The notes below the pieces were generated by a model, which saw nothing but the letters and a program-made list of their open reading frames with translations, ran no database searches and was not told the origin of the DNA. This document shows, in pieces, positions 36,839-49,000 of a DNA stretch of 64,000 nucleotides (within the stretch, counting starts at the first letter, position 1; each line of letters begins with the position of its first letter). The position numbers were made by a program, and so were the translations under genes. The stretch covers positions 3,665,501-3,729,500 of the forward strand of contig CP114497.1 in the NCBI GenBank assembly GCA_027186245.1, written 5' to 3'. The stretch is from Coriaria nepalensis (lineage: Eukaryota; Streptophyta; Magnoliopsida; Cucurbitales; Coriariaceae).

Positions 36839-39046
36839 TGTGATGCCCAGTTCATCTTTTTGGCATAAGAAAATTAATCTTTAAATTTTTAGACTAATAA
36901 TAATATTATAATATAATAGTAAAGGGAAAAGATGAGGCGGTGGGCTTCACCAGCTTGTTTTTCCCTCTCTCATATTATGATATAGGCATGAAGATATATT
37001 TATTGGTTATCAATAGAAACCATATACATATTAAGTCTTAACAATGAAGTTAACATATCCAGTTACAACTTTGTACAACACATACGATCTCATTAGTTTC
37101 GGTGGTCAGTAAATTTCTCCCTAGCCCATGCGAAATTTCAAGCAGAACTCAAAGATTCCTTTCTTTCTCCGTAACATGGAATCGTTAAGAGTGAAAGTAT
37201 GAGTTCTAACGTAGGGGACATACCGCCTGAAGCTCATAGACCACGATCCTTATCTTCAGTTTGAAGCTTGACAATACCAGTGAAGGTTAGTTATGGTAAG
37301 AATTGTCACTGCTATTGTACTCAAGATCCTTAATTCTTTTATAATAGATCAAGGTTCATACGTCATAATTAGTTAGTAAGGTTTCAAATACGTCATGGTC
37401 TAAATGCAGGGTCGATGTACTCGACGCCTTCAATATATGAATGGGTCGACATGGTCGACGCCTTCAATATGAAAAGAGGTCGATGCCTTCAACATACGAA
37501 TGGGTCGACATGCTTGATGCCTTCAAATATATGAATGGCTAGATGGGTCGATGGTTGACGGCTTGATGGGTCGACACACTCAACGCCTCTAGTATGTGAA
37601 GTACTCGGTGGGTCGACGGGGTCGACGGCTCGATATCTGTTATAACAACAATGATACTTTAAAATTAAACTACGTGTTTTAAGTAGAATTAGAACTTAAA
37701 AGAGGGTGATGAAGTGTAGTCTAGTAATTTTAGTTATTTGAATTGCATGGGACATTCCTAATGATCACGTTATCCATTTTTGTATGTTTTGGTGTTTAGA
37801 ACCATCAGAGTATCATCCTACCACTCCATCTGGGGTTTGAACTTGTTAGAGCCATCGAAGGCTGAATGTGAGTTGCTAATTATATCATATTAGTTTTCAA
37901 TGGTTTTAAGATGAATAAAAGATGTCTATGCTATTTCATGACTTTTATTATATGTACTTGATTTCTAGAAGTTATTTGACTGAAATAAAGATTTCATGAA
38001 TATATGCTTTAAGTCTTGTAAACTACGTATCATATAGATTTGAAATGCATCTGAGGTTTTTGTGATGGGACCCCATTCCAGCATTAGGTTTGCTTGACTA
38101 TGTTATTGGATTGTGATTACCTGCATAGTAGGTTAGTGTTATATGAAATGATTCATGTATGTATTATCCCGCGGGTGGAGGAATAGCAGTAAGACATTAT
38201 TGTAATGGTCTCACATATTAAACTTCTTATGAAAGTATTTTGATAGATGTAAAATTCCACTAGGGCTACCTCTTTAATCCCTAGTGAGAGCAAAGTGCCA
38301 CAGAAGCCATCTCTTGAATCCTACACTTATTTGATTATATGATCTCTATATAGATTCACTGATAGTTTGATGGTTTCAATTATGAGAACAAGTATAAGTA
38401 TTGTAATGTATATCTTCAAAACTGATATTGTAAATTATTTTATTCAAGATCATAAAGAATTTATGCGAATTTGTATTACTTTATGAAAGTGTATTATTTG
38501 AGACAATTTCAATGATATTGCATTTTTACATGGTTTTTACTCTCAATATGGTGTAGTTATCTCTCACTGAGTTTTATACTCATTCCTTTCTTCAGTTAAA
38601 CTTTTCATATTAGAGGAGATAGAGTCCTTCAGAAGGATTGCACAATAGTTGCCCATTCGATCCTTGAGTAACACTTCGTTTTAGTGGATCTTTTATTTTG
38701 GTGTTAATAAAGAAGCTCCACTGTATAATTGGTTAAGTGATGTAAAATAGAATAGATGTAAGACATTGTATATATAAGTTTTATTTTAGCTGATGTGTTT
38801 AGCATGAGTTTTGTATATAGTTTTGTTCACCTATACACGTTGGATGTACAGATTATGAATCACAACTTTATGATGTGCACAAAATCTTGGATTTAGATAT
38901 GTTCCATAGATTCTGAAATTTTAAAGCAAGTAAGAGATAGACTTGTGAGGATTGTGTAACTCTAGATTTCTTATGTCATATCTCTAGATATCTTTAGTTT
39001 TGTAATTCTCATGCCGGTCATGGATCCGATAAATCGGGACATGACA
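36839..39046 (+). mobile_element. 5' LTR of a Ty3/gypsy (Tekay/Del-like) retrotransposon
   Basis: Starts TGTGATGCCCAG at 36839 and ends CGGGACATGACA at 39046, the style of chromovirus LTRs. An initiator-tRNA-Met primer site (TGGTATCAGAGC, 39050-39061) follows. About 2.2 kb, including the GTCGAC-rich tandem array at 37416-37640. The left end is chosen from the TGTGATGCCC motif only. Confidence 0.65.
37416..37640 (+). repeat. Degenerate GTCGAC-rich tandem array inside the gypsy LTR
   Basis: Repeating phrases GGGTCGAC, GACGCCTTCAATATATGAAT and variants occur every 30-45 bases, five or more times, with many C/T and G/A differences. Dense CG-containing units stand out against the AT-rich surroundings. 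Confidence 0.75.
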
Positions 39047-39960
39047 AATTGGTATCAGAGCGAATTTAGTGTCAGAGCCCTAGGTTTCATTAGATTATAT
39101 AGTGGAGCATAGGAATCTGTTTGAAGGATTCTCTAGTGTCAACTGTTTTCAGCTCAAACATGTGTCTTGCATTTGTTTATGGGCCATAAGAGATGTTGGT
39201 TGTTTGATATACTTTGCATATTGATTGATTTATAGTGCATAGACATCATCTCACCGAGAAAGCAACCTACAATGTCTATAGCATCTGAACATAGAAATGA
39301 TGAGGGATCTTCTTCACCACACCGTGCAACTACTTGTGGAAGGTCTAAGGTAAGAGATCGTGATGAGTCTAATGTGAGTGATAGACCTCACGAGGGAGTT
39401 TCTACAACATCAACACATTCCTTTATTACTTCGAGGTTTGGTAGTAAGATTAAACAAACCCCAAATGTTACTGAGTTTTTTTTTCAAAGAGATTACAATG
39501 CAACTCCTTATAAGCTAATATAATTTCTTAAAGCAATGAAGATGTTGGAAAAAGGTTATATGGTGTACTTGGCCTTTGCACAAGATACTGAAGTTAAGGA
39601 GAGCATTATTCTATTGGATATTCTAGTGGTCAATGAGTTTTCTAAAGATTTGCATGTGTTACCTCTAGATCGAGAGATAGAATTTTATATTGACTTAGTT
39701 CCAAGAATGAAGCTTGTATCTATTCCTCCATATCGAATGGCCTTAACAGAACTGAAGGAGCTTAAGGAACAACTTTAAGACTTGCTCGATAAGGGCTTAA
39801 TTCGTCCTAGCACTTTACCTTGGGGTGCTCCAATCTTGTTTGTTTTTAAGAAAGATGGTTCCCTTCATCTTTGTCTTGATTATAGACAGTTGAATAGAGT
39901 GACAATTCGAAATAAATATCCACTACCGCATATTGATGATCTATTTGATCAAGGTCCTTA
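39047..39960 (+). mobile_element. Internally deleted gypsy interior: primer site, gag start and RT fragment
   Basis: After the primer site, an ATG at 39272 opens an 83-residue frame rich in Ser/Arg/His, probably the gag start. It ends at 39523, just before a frame with MKMLEKGYMVYLAF (protease-RT linker). RT motifs follow: VVNEFSKDLHVLPLDREIEF, ISIPPYRMALTELKELKEQL-like text to 39778, a stop, and then [38 protein letters not shown] and [13 protein letters not shown] ending at about 39954. Here the RT stops and LTR-like DNA begins. The rest of RT, RNase H and integrase are missing. Confidence 0.8.
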
Positions 39961-40015
39961 AATATCTTCAGTTACATAATTCTCATGCCCGTCACGCATA
40001 CGAAGTATTGGGTTG
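39961..40015 (+). mobile_element. Remnant of the 3' LTR end of the gypsy element
   Basis: This stretch aligns with the last 60 bases or so of the 5' LTR (38986-39046): AAATATCTTCAGTTACATAA, TTCTCATGCCCGTCA, then GGGTTGTGATA in place of CGGGACATGACA. Only the extreme 3' end of the LTR remains. Confidence 0.6.
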
Positions 40016-40049
40016 TGATATAATCAAATCTAAATTAAGATATTAACAT

Positions 40050-41022
40050 ATATCCATTCATTGTTAATGTGTGTGACCTAATATATTTTACACTATGTTG
40101 GTAATTAGGCCCCACAATAACGTGTGAGCTTTATCCATTATAAAGATTTGATTATGTACCCTTAAAATGATATTTAAGTTAAACAGTTAATTCGATCATC
40201 TATATAATCAATTATCTTAAACCACCATATTCATATTGGGCTCTAACAAAGCATATGAGCTACCTATATAATGAGAAATTCAAGAAACCTCACAAAAATA
40301 TGTTCTATTACCAAATTGATCGTTCTATCTATGTCATAGTTTTGATCAGTTCTAGGGCATGATCTAACTTTTAAACCCTAGTAGCATGACCTTATGAATA
40401 ATGTGATTTCTTATGCAACTAGACAATGAATTTACTTAAACTCTTTTTATACCATACTACGTTGCATTAAGACACATAACTCATAAGACTCTTCCTTTAC
40501 TATAGAGGTGATAAATCTTATCTTATCACTCTACAAACTTAAAAGAATACATGCCTAAGAGTTCACATTTTCAGTAACCCTTAAACATAGTCACATTTAG
40601 TGATATCAAAGCATATATCATGTACATTAATACTGTGATGATCTCATGTTTGAGAATCATAAGCATAATAGTTACTTGACAAGCTTTTTTAACAGTCAAT
40701 ATTATTACTATTGAGATTTGTCTAGTGATCACGTTCAGTGATTAAGTCTCTACCAATAATGTATATGCCTATCCCGATATTATCCAATATCGATGATTAT
40801 GATCATTCTTCTCTCGAAGAGGATAACACATGTAATAGTCTTTCCAGATTGTCATTATCTCATCATGACAATCCTATGACTATATATAGTTTTGGATCTT
40901 AAATGACAAGCTACTTAGATCTCGTCAAGCGTGTTCGCTATCATAATTTTAAGTGCATATCTAAGAGCTGAGAATCTATTAAGTATATCAGTCATATAAT
41001 ATGCATAAAATTTATAATTTCC
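40050..41022 (-). mobile_element. Possible solo copia-type LTR
   Basis: The plus strand ends ...ATTTATAATTTCCAACA at 41022, so on the minus strand an LTR-like start TGTTGGAAATTATAAATT is seen. The interior (GATCTAAGTAGCTTG and a hairpin-like TCTTCTCTCGAAGAGGA region near 40808) resembles plant copia LTRs. No primer site, opposite boundary or target duplication was found, so orientation and extent are uncertain. Confidence 0.3.
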
Positions 41023-41249
41023 AACATAATGACAATTAATCTGATAAACTAAATGCTCATTTTAATACAAAATATTTATTTAGTTGATAACTTCAGACTC
41101 ATTCAGATATGTAAATGACCTTATCGGGTCAAACCTGATTGGTTTGACGAGCATTATACTTTTAGCACCACCCATATTATTCAAAGTACACAACATCCTC
41201 GTCCTTATGTTTAAAAAGGAAGATAAATATATAAGTGAAACATTACAAT

Positions 41250-43300
41250 ATAGTAAATAAAAAAAGTAATAATAAGTGTACTTACTCTCTCGGTTTTGAT
41301 TTTCTCCTCGCCAAACTCCGAAGAGCCTTTATTAGTTTATCATTAGGAACATGGAGTAGATTGATCATCACATTTTCCTCATTCGCTTCTCCACTACGAC
41401 CATACCCTGATTCACCCTTATACGGAATCCTAAGCAAAGGACCTCGCACTCTTCCTCCCATATGATATTGTTTGCTCATAGACATCCACCGAAGCGTAAT
41501 AAGATCATCGGGGTGGTGAACAACATCATTCACGACTATAGTTTAAAATATCATACATATATATAAAATAGAAGTTAAGAATATAAGTATTTTAAATAAC
41601 AGTAAAATATACCCGTAAATGGTTATTATTACATGGTATATCTATCTGAAGATTGACTTGAACCCTATATATCTTCATATCATCAGGATGAGACCCACCT
41701 GCTCCTTATACACCATCCCCACTCTCGACATGTGCATCCAACGAAGCACACTCCTCGATAGAACCTATAAAAACTAAAACACATATAAGAATACAATCCT
41801 TACTTTCAAAACTATAAAAGAAATCAAACTAATTCTTACCAGCTCCAGCTTTCCTGTACAATATCCTTTGTATGATCATCGGGGAGGAGGGCACTCAGCA
41901 ACATCATCCACCACTATATGCTTAGTCCAGGATCGATCTATATATTAAATAAGATTTATAACTCATAATAAACTCAATAATAACATAATATATTAAACAA
42001 AAACAAAAATTCTTATCAGCACCTCTCTCGCCTTATGATATTTTGTTGTTTAATTTTATAACGATAAACCCTATCTATATCAATCTCTAACCAAACTGAT
42101 CAAACATATGCTCCACCTGCCCCAATCTTTGACCGACTACGTCAAAGGTCCACTGTAAGTTCCACATTAAGTCCCACAACTAAGGATCGAGTCGACTTCT
42201 TCTCTTGCTCGGACTCGAACGGTTGGCCTCTCTCTACGCAAAAATAACCACTTCTTACTCCTGATAATCCACTTCAGCCTCCTGAATAGTCTGCTCCTCA
42301 ACATCGTCCTCCTCATTTTCCTACTCCTCTTTCTCTTCTTCTTCCCTTTCAATATGTTCTTCTTCTTCTACCTCCATGTTGGCCATATATGACTAGGCCA
42401 CTTTTTCGGTTGACAGGTGTAAGTATCTACACACATTAATCTGTATCATAATAATGATGTTTTGATTGATCGATGTTTATTTGTAAAATAATTAGAGTAA
42501 AAAAATTATTCTAATCAAAATCAAAACTAACCTTTTACTTCTTAGAACCTTACGATACTTCGATATGACAGCATATGGCTGCTTCTTTAACTGCATCCTT
42601 AATTGACTAATATAGTATGCGAAGCATACTAGTAGTTCTCAAATGCCTCCCAAATCTTTCTCTCATAATGAGAATAGCCTCAAGAGCCCATATCTGTAGT
42701 AATAGAACAACACTGGCAACATTAACATATACCTATTTGAATGCTAGAAACTTACTTAATATCCATTATTACAAAGAAAAATCAATTAATAGTAATAAAT
42801 AATTTACTTGGAAAGTTAATTGAAATCCTACCAACCAATACATTAGTTTTCTTAAATGTTCTTTCGCATCGAGGAATTCTTCTACAGGTCGTCCTTGAGA
42901 GAATCCACAGTTTTCCCTATATCAGCTAGGGGTATCTGTTGAAGAAATCAAAGTTTGAGACCATGGATAGATGCGTTAAAGTGATGTAGGTCTTATTCTC
43001 ATTACCGAAGAGGCCACACTAAAAAAAGTATACCAATGCCAACTTCACCAATTCCACATCCTTTGCCTCATCCACTTTTGAAGCAAGACAATCTTGTTTC
43101 CTCTTTATTCTCGTATTTTAAAGATGAGCGAGTACATTACCTAACTCGGTACATGTAACGGGTCCAACACCAAATATTTTCCATAGAGATGATTCATTCA
43201 TGAACTTTGGCAAGGTATGAGTGGTGGTCTCTTACACTTTAGGTCGGTAATTAGAGCAAATTTTTGCTTGGAGAAACAAAGTGGTCCACCCCAAACTTTC
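41250..43300 (-). pseudogene. Second DUF1985-type transposon remnant, minus strand
   Basis: Minus-strand pieces, in order: QKFALITDLKC (about 43270-43235, the DUF1985 signature), SSLWKIFGVGPVTCTELGNV (about 43190-43130), KVDEAKDVELVKLALVYFF (about 43080-43020), CGLFGNENKTYITLTHLSMV (about 43015-42960) and, after a frame change, weak continuations. An acidic Glu/Asp-rich stretch lies at about 42370-42270, and an open frame at 41533-41282 (HHPDDLITLRWMSMSKQYHM...) may be its C-terminal part. Frames are broken by stops and shifts. Confidence 0.45.
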
Positions 43301-43316
43301 GAATAATGCTCTTGAA

Positions 43317-43403
43317 TTTTACATTACCGAAACATGAACTTTTAAATAATGCTCTTGAATTTTACATTACCGAAACATGAACTTTTAAATAATGCTCTTG
43401 AAT
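43317..43403 (+). repeat. 43-bp tandem duplication
   Basis: The unit TTTTACATTACCGAAACATG plus 23 further bases starts at 43317 and repeats exactly at 43360. Partial copies of GAATAATGCTCTTGAATTTT flank both ends. Confidence 0.9.
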
Positions 43404-44419
43404 TTTTTCCGCGCATCAAGTTTTTTAATTATGATAGAATATTGGAGAATTTTGATGATACGGTAACCAGACTTTCAAAATATTCGTGGAGCTCCAAACT
43501 CACAATTTTTTCTAGAAAACAAATACAAATACTAAATTATATAGAAATAAGTAGACATTGATACAATATGTTTTAAAAAAATTGTAAGAATGTATAAACT
43601 GATTTATGAAATAACAAAAAAAAAAAAAGAAAAAAAAGGAGATCTACTTCTAGAACCGTTGAGCATTATTTTTTTTCCTCTAATTTCTGCTGCTCAACGG
43701 GAATCTTCAATTTTATCAAATAATCACAAAATTCAACCGAATTAATTTCTAACCATTTCAAAGATTTAAAAAATTAAATTAAGCAAAAATCTCTAATTTC
43801 AAAAAATCGTACTTTTTATTTTCTAGGTGGATGATTTGATTCTTGACTTCAAGCTCGATGACTACCCGATAGGAAGTCGTTTCGGAACTACCCATACTTT
43901 TTGATCAAGTGATGGAAAAGAAGAAGAAAAAGATATTGTTGATGAGGAATTTCAAACCCAGATTAATAAAGAATTTCAAACACATGTTGATGCCAATAGG
44001 AAGAAGAAGAATCGGATTGTGCAACCGGAGAAAATGTCAGTCAAGTAGTGCAATCAAGTGGTGCCGTGATGCGTTCGTTGATGGTGGCGGGTTGAGGTGA
44101 GAAGAAGAAAGAAGTTGGGAAAAGTTGGAGAAAGTTGCCGTATTTGTTTAAGGAGCTCAATGGGTGTATTTTAAGGAGTTCGTTATAGAAAACGAGGGAA
44201 AATAAATGAAAGCGAGGTTAAAATTATCATTTTGTATGTTTTTAAAAATGTCCAAGTTTAAAATTTCGTTTACATTTATATTTTTAGGATATTTTCGAAA
44301 AAATGAGGTACATAAACGACGTATCAGATTTTCTGAAAACCCTCCCCGTCCAGTGGAAGACCTACAGCATAAAAAACCTAGAACAATACCAAAACCCTAG
44401 AGCAAAAGACTGAAAGGGC
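43404..44419. other. Intergenic spacer
   Basis: AT-rich DNA with A/G-rich patches near 43615-43640 and 43910-44000. An open frame at 43909-44100 is Lys/Arg-rich simple sequence. An AAAACCCTAG telo-box-like motif occurs near 44392, just upstream of the duplicated leader. Confidence 0.4.
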
Positions 44420-45371
44420 GGCTTTGATCAGATTTCTCGTTGCTGCTGCTTCTTCTTCTTCGAGAAGTTAAGGGTAAAGACCCCTCTCCCTCGCTGGCCA
44501 CTATCCTCTCTCTGTTTCGCCGTCCTGTTCCATCCTACTATCAGTCGCTTTCTATATGCTCGATCTGCGATTTTTCGCCTTGCTAATTTATTTCTTTTTC
44601 GGATTAGTCTGCTTGTGGTATCAGGACGATTGGGATTTGATTATGATGTGATATTGGAATCCCTAGACCTGTTTTGTGTCTGATAAATAAATCGATGAGA
44701 TCCAGAGAGAATTGAAAACAGTGCTTTTACTTCGAGTTTTGATATGAAAAGCGGCATTCTGTTGATAGTCTCACTGTTGCCTATTTCTCTTTTCAATCCC
44801 ATTATCTTCCTAGCATATATATTCATGGTGGCATTTTCCCATCTTCTTTGTAAGTTTGTATGCCTGCAATCAAATTCTAGCTCTTAATCAGTTGACTCAG
44901 CATTTACCTTCATTGTAGATCAGGTACGTAGCAGGTTATCGTTACACAATTATTTCTCGACCCCATTATCTATGTGAGTTTTTTCTTCTTGTTATAACAT
45001 GCTTTATTTTATTTTATTTTCTATTGTTCACACTCACTATGAATTTACTTTTGAAACGTTAATATTTATAATGTATAAAAAAGTTGATTATTATTTAGAA
45101 ATTTAGAACCGTGGGAGTCACAGCTCTAAAAGTTGGGTGTCATTTTTAATGAAAAGATTAATATTCAGCAATTCCATTGTTATAGGACAGCTGTAGAGAG
45201 AGACTCCATTTAGCTGGAGATCCTTTTTTGTCTGTCTGTTCATCAATCGATGACCTCTTTACCTGGTGACTTATAGGATGGCTCAGGAGCCTGTTAATCA
45301 GAAGAAAAGATCAAACGGGCATAAATTTTGGAAACTAAACAGCAAAATAAATGAAATAAAATGAAATTTTA
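44420..45371 (+). repeat. Upstream copy of a duplicated promoter/leader segment (second copy 55688-56582)
   Basis: This segment matches 55688-56582 in the same direction over almost its whole length. Long near-identical blocks include GATATTGGAATCCCTAGAC, ACTTCGAGTTTTGATATGAA, GCCTGCAATCAAATTCTAGC, TCAGTTGACTCAGCATTTAC and TCAATCGATGACCTCTTTAC. In the second copy it is the 5' region of the ICMT gene: a leader exon of CTGCTGCTTCTTCTTC type with donor AAGG|GTAAAG, then intron. Here no ICMT coding exon follows, and the segment lies ahead of EFL1. An insertion or deletion of about 100 bases (45130-45240) distinguishes the copies. Confidence 0.85.
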
Positions 45372-45589
45372 TATTCACTTTCATAAAAAAACCACTGATT
45401 TTCTTTCATCGAAAACCCACTGACACTCATTGGAACTCAGATTTTAACAAGGTATTTTATAATCTCTTATGTCTGATTTTCATTCCTTCTTTATTTTTAT
45501 TATCTGCAAGTTTGGAATTTTAGTTCTGTTTGGTTTCTGAGAAAAGAAAAAATTTCAAATTGACTCAGAATCTGAACTCTGTAGAACAC

Positions 45590-46020
45590 CTCACCGCCAT
45601 AATTTAGATTCTCCTTCGCACTCGGAGCAAAAGTTTCCCAGACTGAGAAGTAACAACCGCCATGCTCTTCTCTTTCTCTGTTTCTCAGGTAAATGCTGTC
45701 ACTCATCTTTGCCCTTTTGCACGCTTGATATTTTTAACCCCCTTCTCCGATGAAATATTATCATGATGTTGAAGAAATCTGCAATTTCCTGTATTAGTAT
45801 GTCATGTAAGATTAATTTTAGGGTTTTTAGTTATAAATGTTTGATTGGATTAATGATAAATTTCATGTGTTTCTGGTTAAATTTGGATTTTTTGTTCTTG
45901 CCCTTATTTGATTTCGCCAAGATTCTTATTTTCAGGATTGATTTTGCCAAGTTGTTCTTTACGAAGAATCCAAGTCTTCCTATTCTCTGTTAAGAGTATT
46001 TTTTTATTCTTTTATTAAAG
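45590..46020 (+). promoter_or_regulatory. Probable EFL1 leader exon and leader intron
   Basis: A GC-richer stretch (about 45590-45689) ends in TTTCTCAG|GTAAATG, a good donor. TTATTAAAG at 46012-46020 gives a possible acceptor four bases before the EFL1 ATG. A 5' UTR intron of about 330 bases is therefore likely. The duplicated segment further upstream could supply an alternative first exon. Confidence 0.5.
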
Positions 46021-46024
46021 AAAT

Positions 46025-49000
46025 ATGGGTGAGTCCGAAGCTGAAAGAATCCGAAACATATGTATACTTGCACATGTCGATCATGGAAAAACCACCCTAG
46101 CTGACCACCTCATAGCTGCCTCAAGTGGCGGCTTACTCCACCCAAAGCTGGCAGGAAAACTTCGTTTCATGGACTATCTAGACGAGGAGCAGAGGCGTGC
46201 CATTACAATGAAGAGCTCTTCTATTGCACTTCACTATAAGAATCATTCTATAAACCTCATAGACTCTCCTGGACACATGGATTTTTGTAGCGAGGTATCT
46301 ACTGCAGCAAGGCTTAGCGATGGAGCATTGGTATTGGTCGATGCAGTTGAGGGGGTCCACATTCAGACCCATGCAGTTTTACGACAAGCTTGGATTGAGA
46401 AACTCACCCCTTGCTTGGTGCTTAATAAGATTGATAGGTTGATTTGTGAATTGAAGTTAAGCCCCATGGAAGCTTACACGAGGTTGTTAAAGATTGTCCA
46501 TGAGGTTAATGGGATTGTGAGTGGGTATAAATCGGAGAAGTATTTGTCTGATGTAGATTTAATTCTTGCTGGAAATTTTTCAGGCGAGGTAACCGGTGAG
46601 AATCTTGAAAATATAGAGGACGATGAAGAAGACACTTTTCAACCACAAAAGGGTAATGTAGCATTTGTTTGCGCATTAGATGGGTGGGGGTTTAGTATCA
46701 ACGAGTTTGCTGAGTTTTATGCTTCCAAACTTGGGGCAAGTGTGACTGCACTGAAGAAGGCATTGTGGGGCCCACAGTATTTTAATTCAAAGGCTAAGAT
46801 GATTGTGGGCAAGAAGGGGTTAACGGTTAGTGGAAGTAAGGCTCGGCCGATGTTTGTGCAGTTTGTTCTTGAACCAATTTGGGAGGTTTATAAGGCAGCC
46901 TTAGAACCAGACGGGGATAAAGAAGTGCTTCAGAAAGTTGACAAGGCATTTAGTTTGAAAATTCCTGCCCGTGAGCTTTCTAACAAGGATCCTAAGGTTG
47001 TGCTTCAAGCTGTTATGAGCCGTTGGCTGCGTTTGTCTGATGCTGTCTTGTCTATGGTGGTAAGATCTATGCCAGATCCTGTTACTGCCCAATCTTTTCG
47101 TGTATCACGTTTGATTCCAAAGAGAGATTTTTCGGACCATGAAGAAGTAGAGCTTGTGAGGAAATCTGTTGAGGCTTGTGATTCTAGGGTTGAAGCTCCT
47201 TGTGTATGTTTTGTCTCCAAGATGTTTGCTGTCCCTATGAAAATGCTTCCTAATAGGGGGGGCTTTAATGGTGGAATGAGTGAAGGTGGGGAAAGTGAAT
47301 CAGATGAGTGTTTCCTTGCATTTGCAAGGATCTTTAGTGGTGTTCTTTATTCTGGGCAGAAAGTCTTTGTTCTTTCTGCTTTATATGACCCATTAAATTG
47401 TGGGGAGTCAATGCAGAAACATGTTCAGGAAGCCGAAGTGGAGGCTTTGTATCTAATGATGGGCCAAGGATTAGAACCAGTAAGATCGGTTAAAGCAGGG
47501 AATGTTGTTGCAATACGTGGGCTTGGTCAGCATATTTTAAAAAGTGCAACTCTTTCATCTACTAGGAGCTGTTTGCCTTTCTCGAGCATGGTATTTCAGG
47601 TTTCCCCGACTTTAAGAGTTGCAGTTGAGCCATCTGATCCAGCTGAAATGGGCCCATTCTTGAAAGGCTTGAGGCTTCTGAATCGGGCCGACCCATTTGT
47701 AGAGGTCACTGTTTCTGCAAGGGGAGAGCATGTGTTAGCTGCAGCTGGAGAAGTTCATCTTGAGAGGTGCATAAAGGATCTGAAGGAGAGATTTGCTAAG
47801 GTTAGCTTGGAAGTGTCTCCGCCACTTGTATCTTATAGAGAGACTATCAAGGGAGAAGGGGCTAATAATATGGTAGATTATGCAAAGTTTTTGAGTGGGA
47901 GCTTGGATTATGTGGAGAAGACAACAGCAAATGGAAGATGTCTTGTCCGGGTGCATGTGATGAAGCTTCCTCCTGATTTAACTAAGGTGCTTGATGAAAA
48001 TTCCCATTTACTTGGAGATATTATTGGCGGTAAGACAGGGCAACAGGGTAAAAGTTTGGTTGATAAGATGTCAAGTGTTGTGGAAATTGAAAACCCAGTT
48101 GAGACAATGAAAAGGCGGATAATGGATGTATTGGGTATAGACATTCCGCCCATAAACAATAATGATGGGGACAAGATAGATAAGAATAAGGAAATGTGGT
48201 TAAAGCTTCTAAGGCGGATTTGGGCCCTTGGCCCGGGACAGATTGGCCCGAATATCCTTTTCACCCCAGACCTTAAAGGAAAAGATTCTGAAATCTCTAA
48301 AAGACTTATTCATGGCTCCCCTTACGTATCTAAAAGATTCGGATTTATGGATGCTTCATCTTTAGAGAGTGATTCTTTGGCTGGTGAAATTTCATACGAA
48401 CAAACTCAAGCATTAGAGCGTTTACAGAGCTGTATAGTCTCTGGATTTCAGTTAGCTACATCAGCAGGGCCCTTATGTGAAGAACCCATGTGGGGCCTAG
48501 CATTTGTTGTCGAGGCTTTCATTGACGATGAAGAATCTTCCACAATCTCCCAACAACCTGAGCAATATGGAATCTTTACGGGTCAGGTCATGACTGCTGT
48601 CAAAGAAGCAAGTAGGGCAGCAATCCTTCAGAAGAGACCACAGTTAGTTGAAGCTATGTACTTTTGTGAGCTGAATACGCCTGCTGAACATCTGGCCTCC
48701 ATGTATGCTGTACTTAATCGTAGGCGGGCCCAGGTCCTCAAGGATGAAATGCAGGAAGGCTCGCCTTTGTTCACTGTACATGCTTATTTACCAGTTTCAG
48801 AGAGCTTTGGTTTTGCAGATGAGCTAAGGAGAGGGACTTCTGGTGCAGCCAGTGCTCTTCTTGTGCTTAGCCATTGGGAAGCATTAGAAGAAGATCCTTT
48901 CTTTGTGCCTAAAACAGAAGAGGAGATTGAAGAATTTGGGGATGGTTCTAGTGTGCCGCCTAATACAGCAAGAAAACTTATTGACACGGTAAGAAGGCGA

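Noticed and set aside
37416..37640. CRISPR-like array
   Set aside because: Units are degenerate and vary in length, the spacers are not distinct, the surroundings are a plant LTR, and CRISPR arrays are not expected in a nuclear plant genome.
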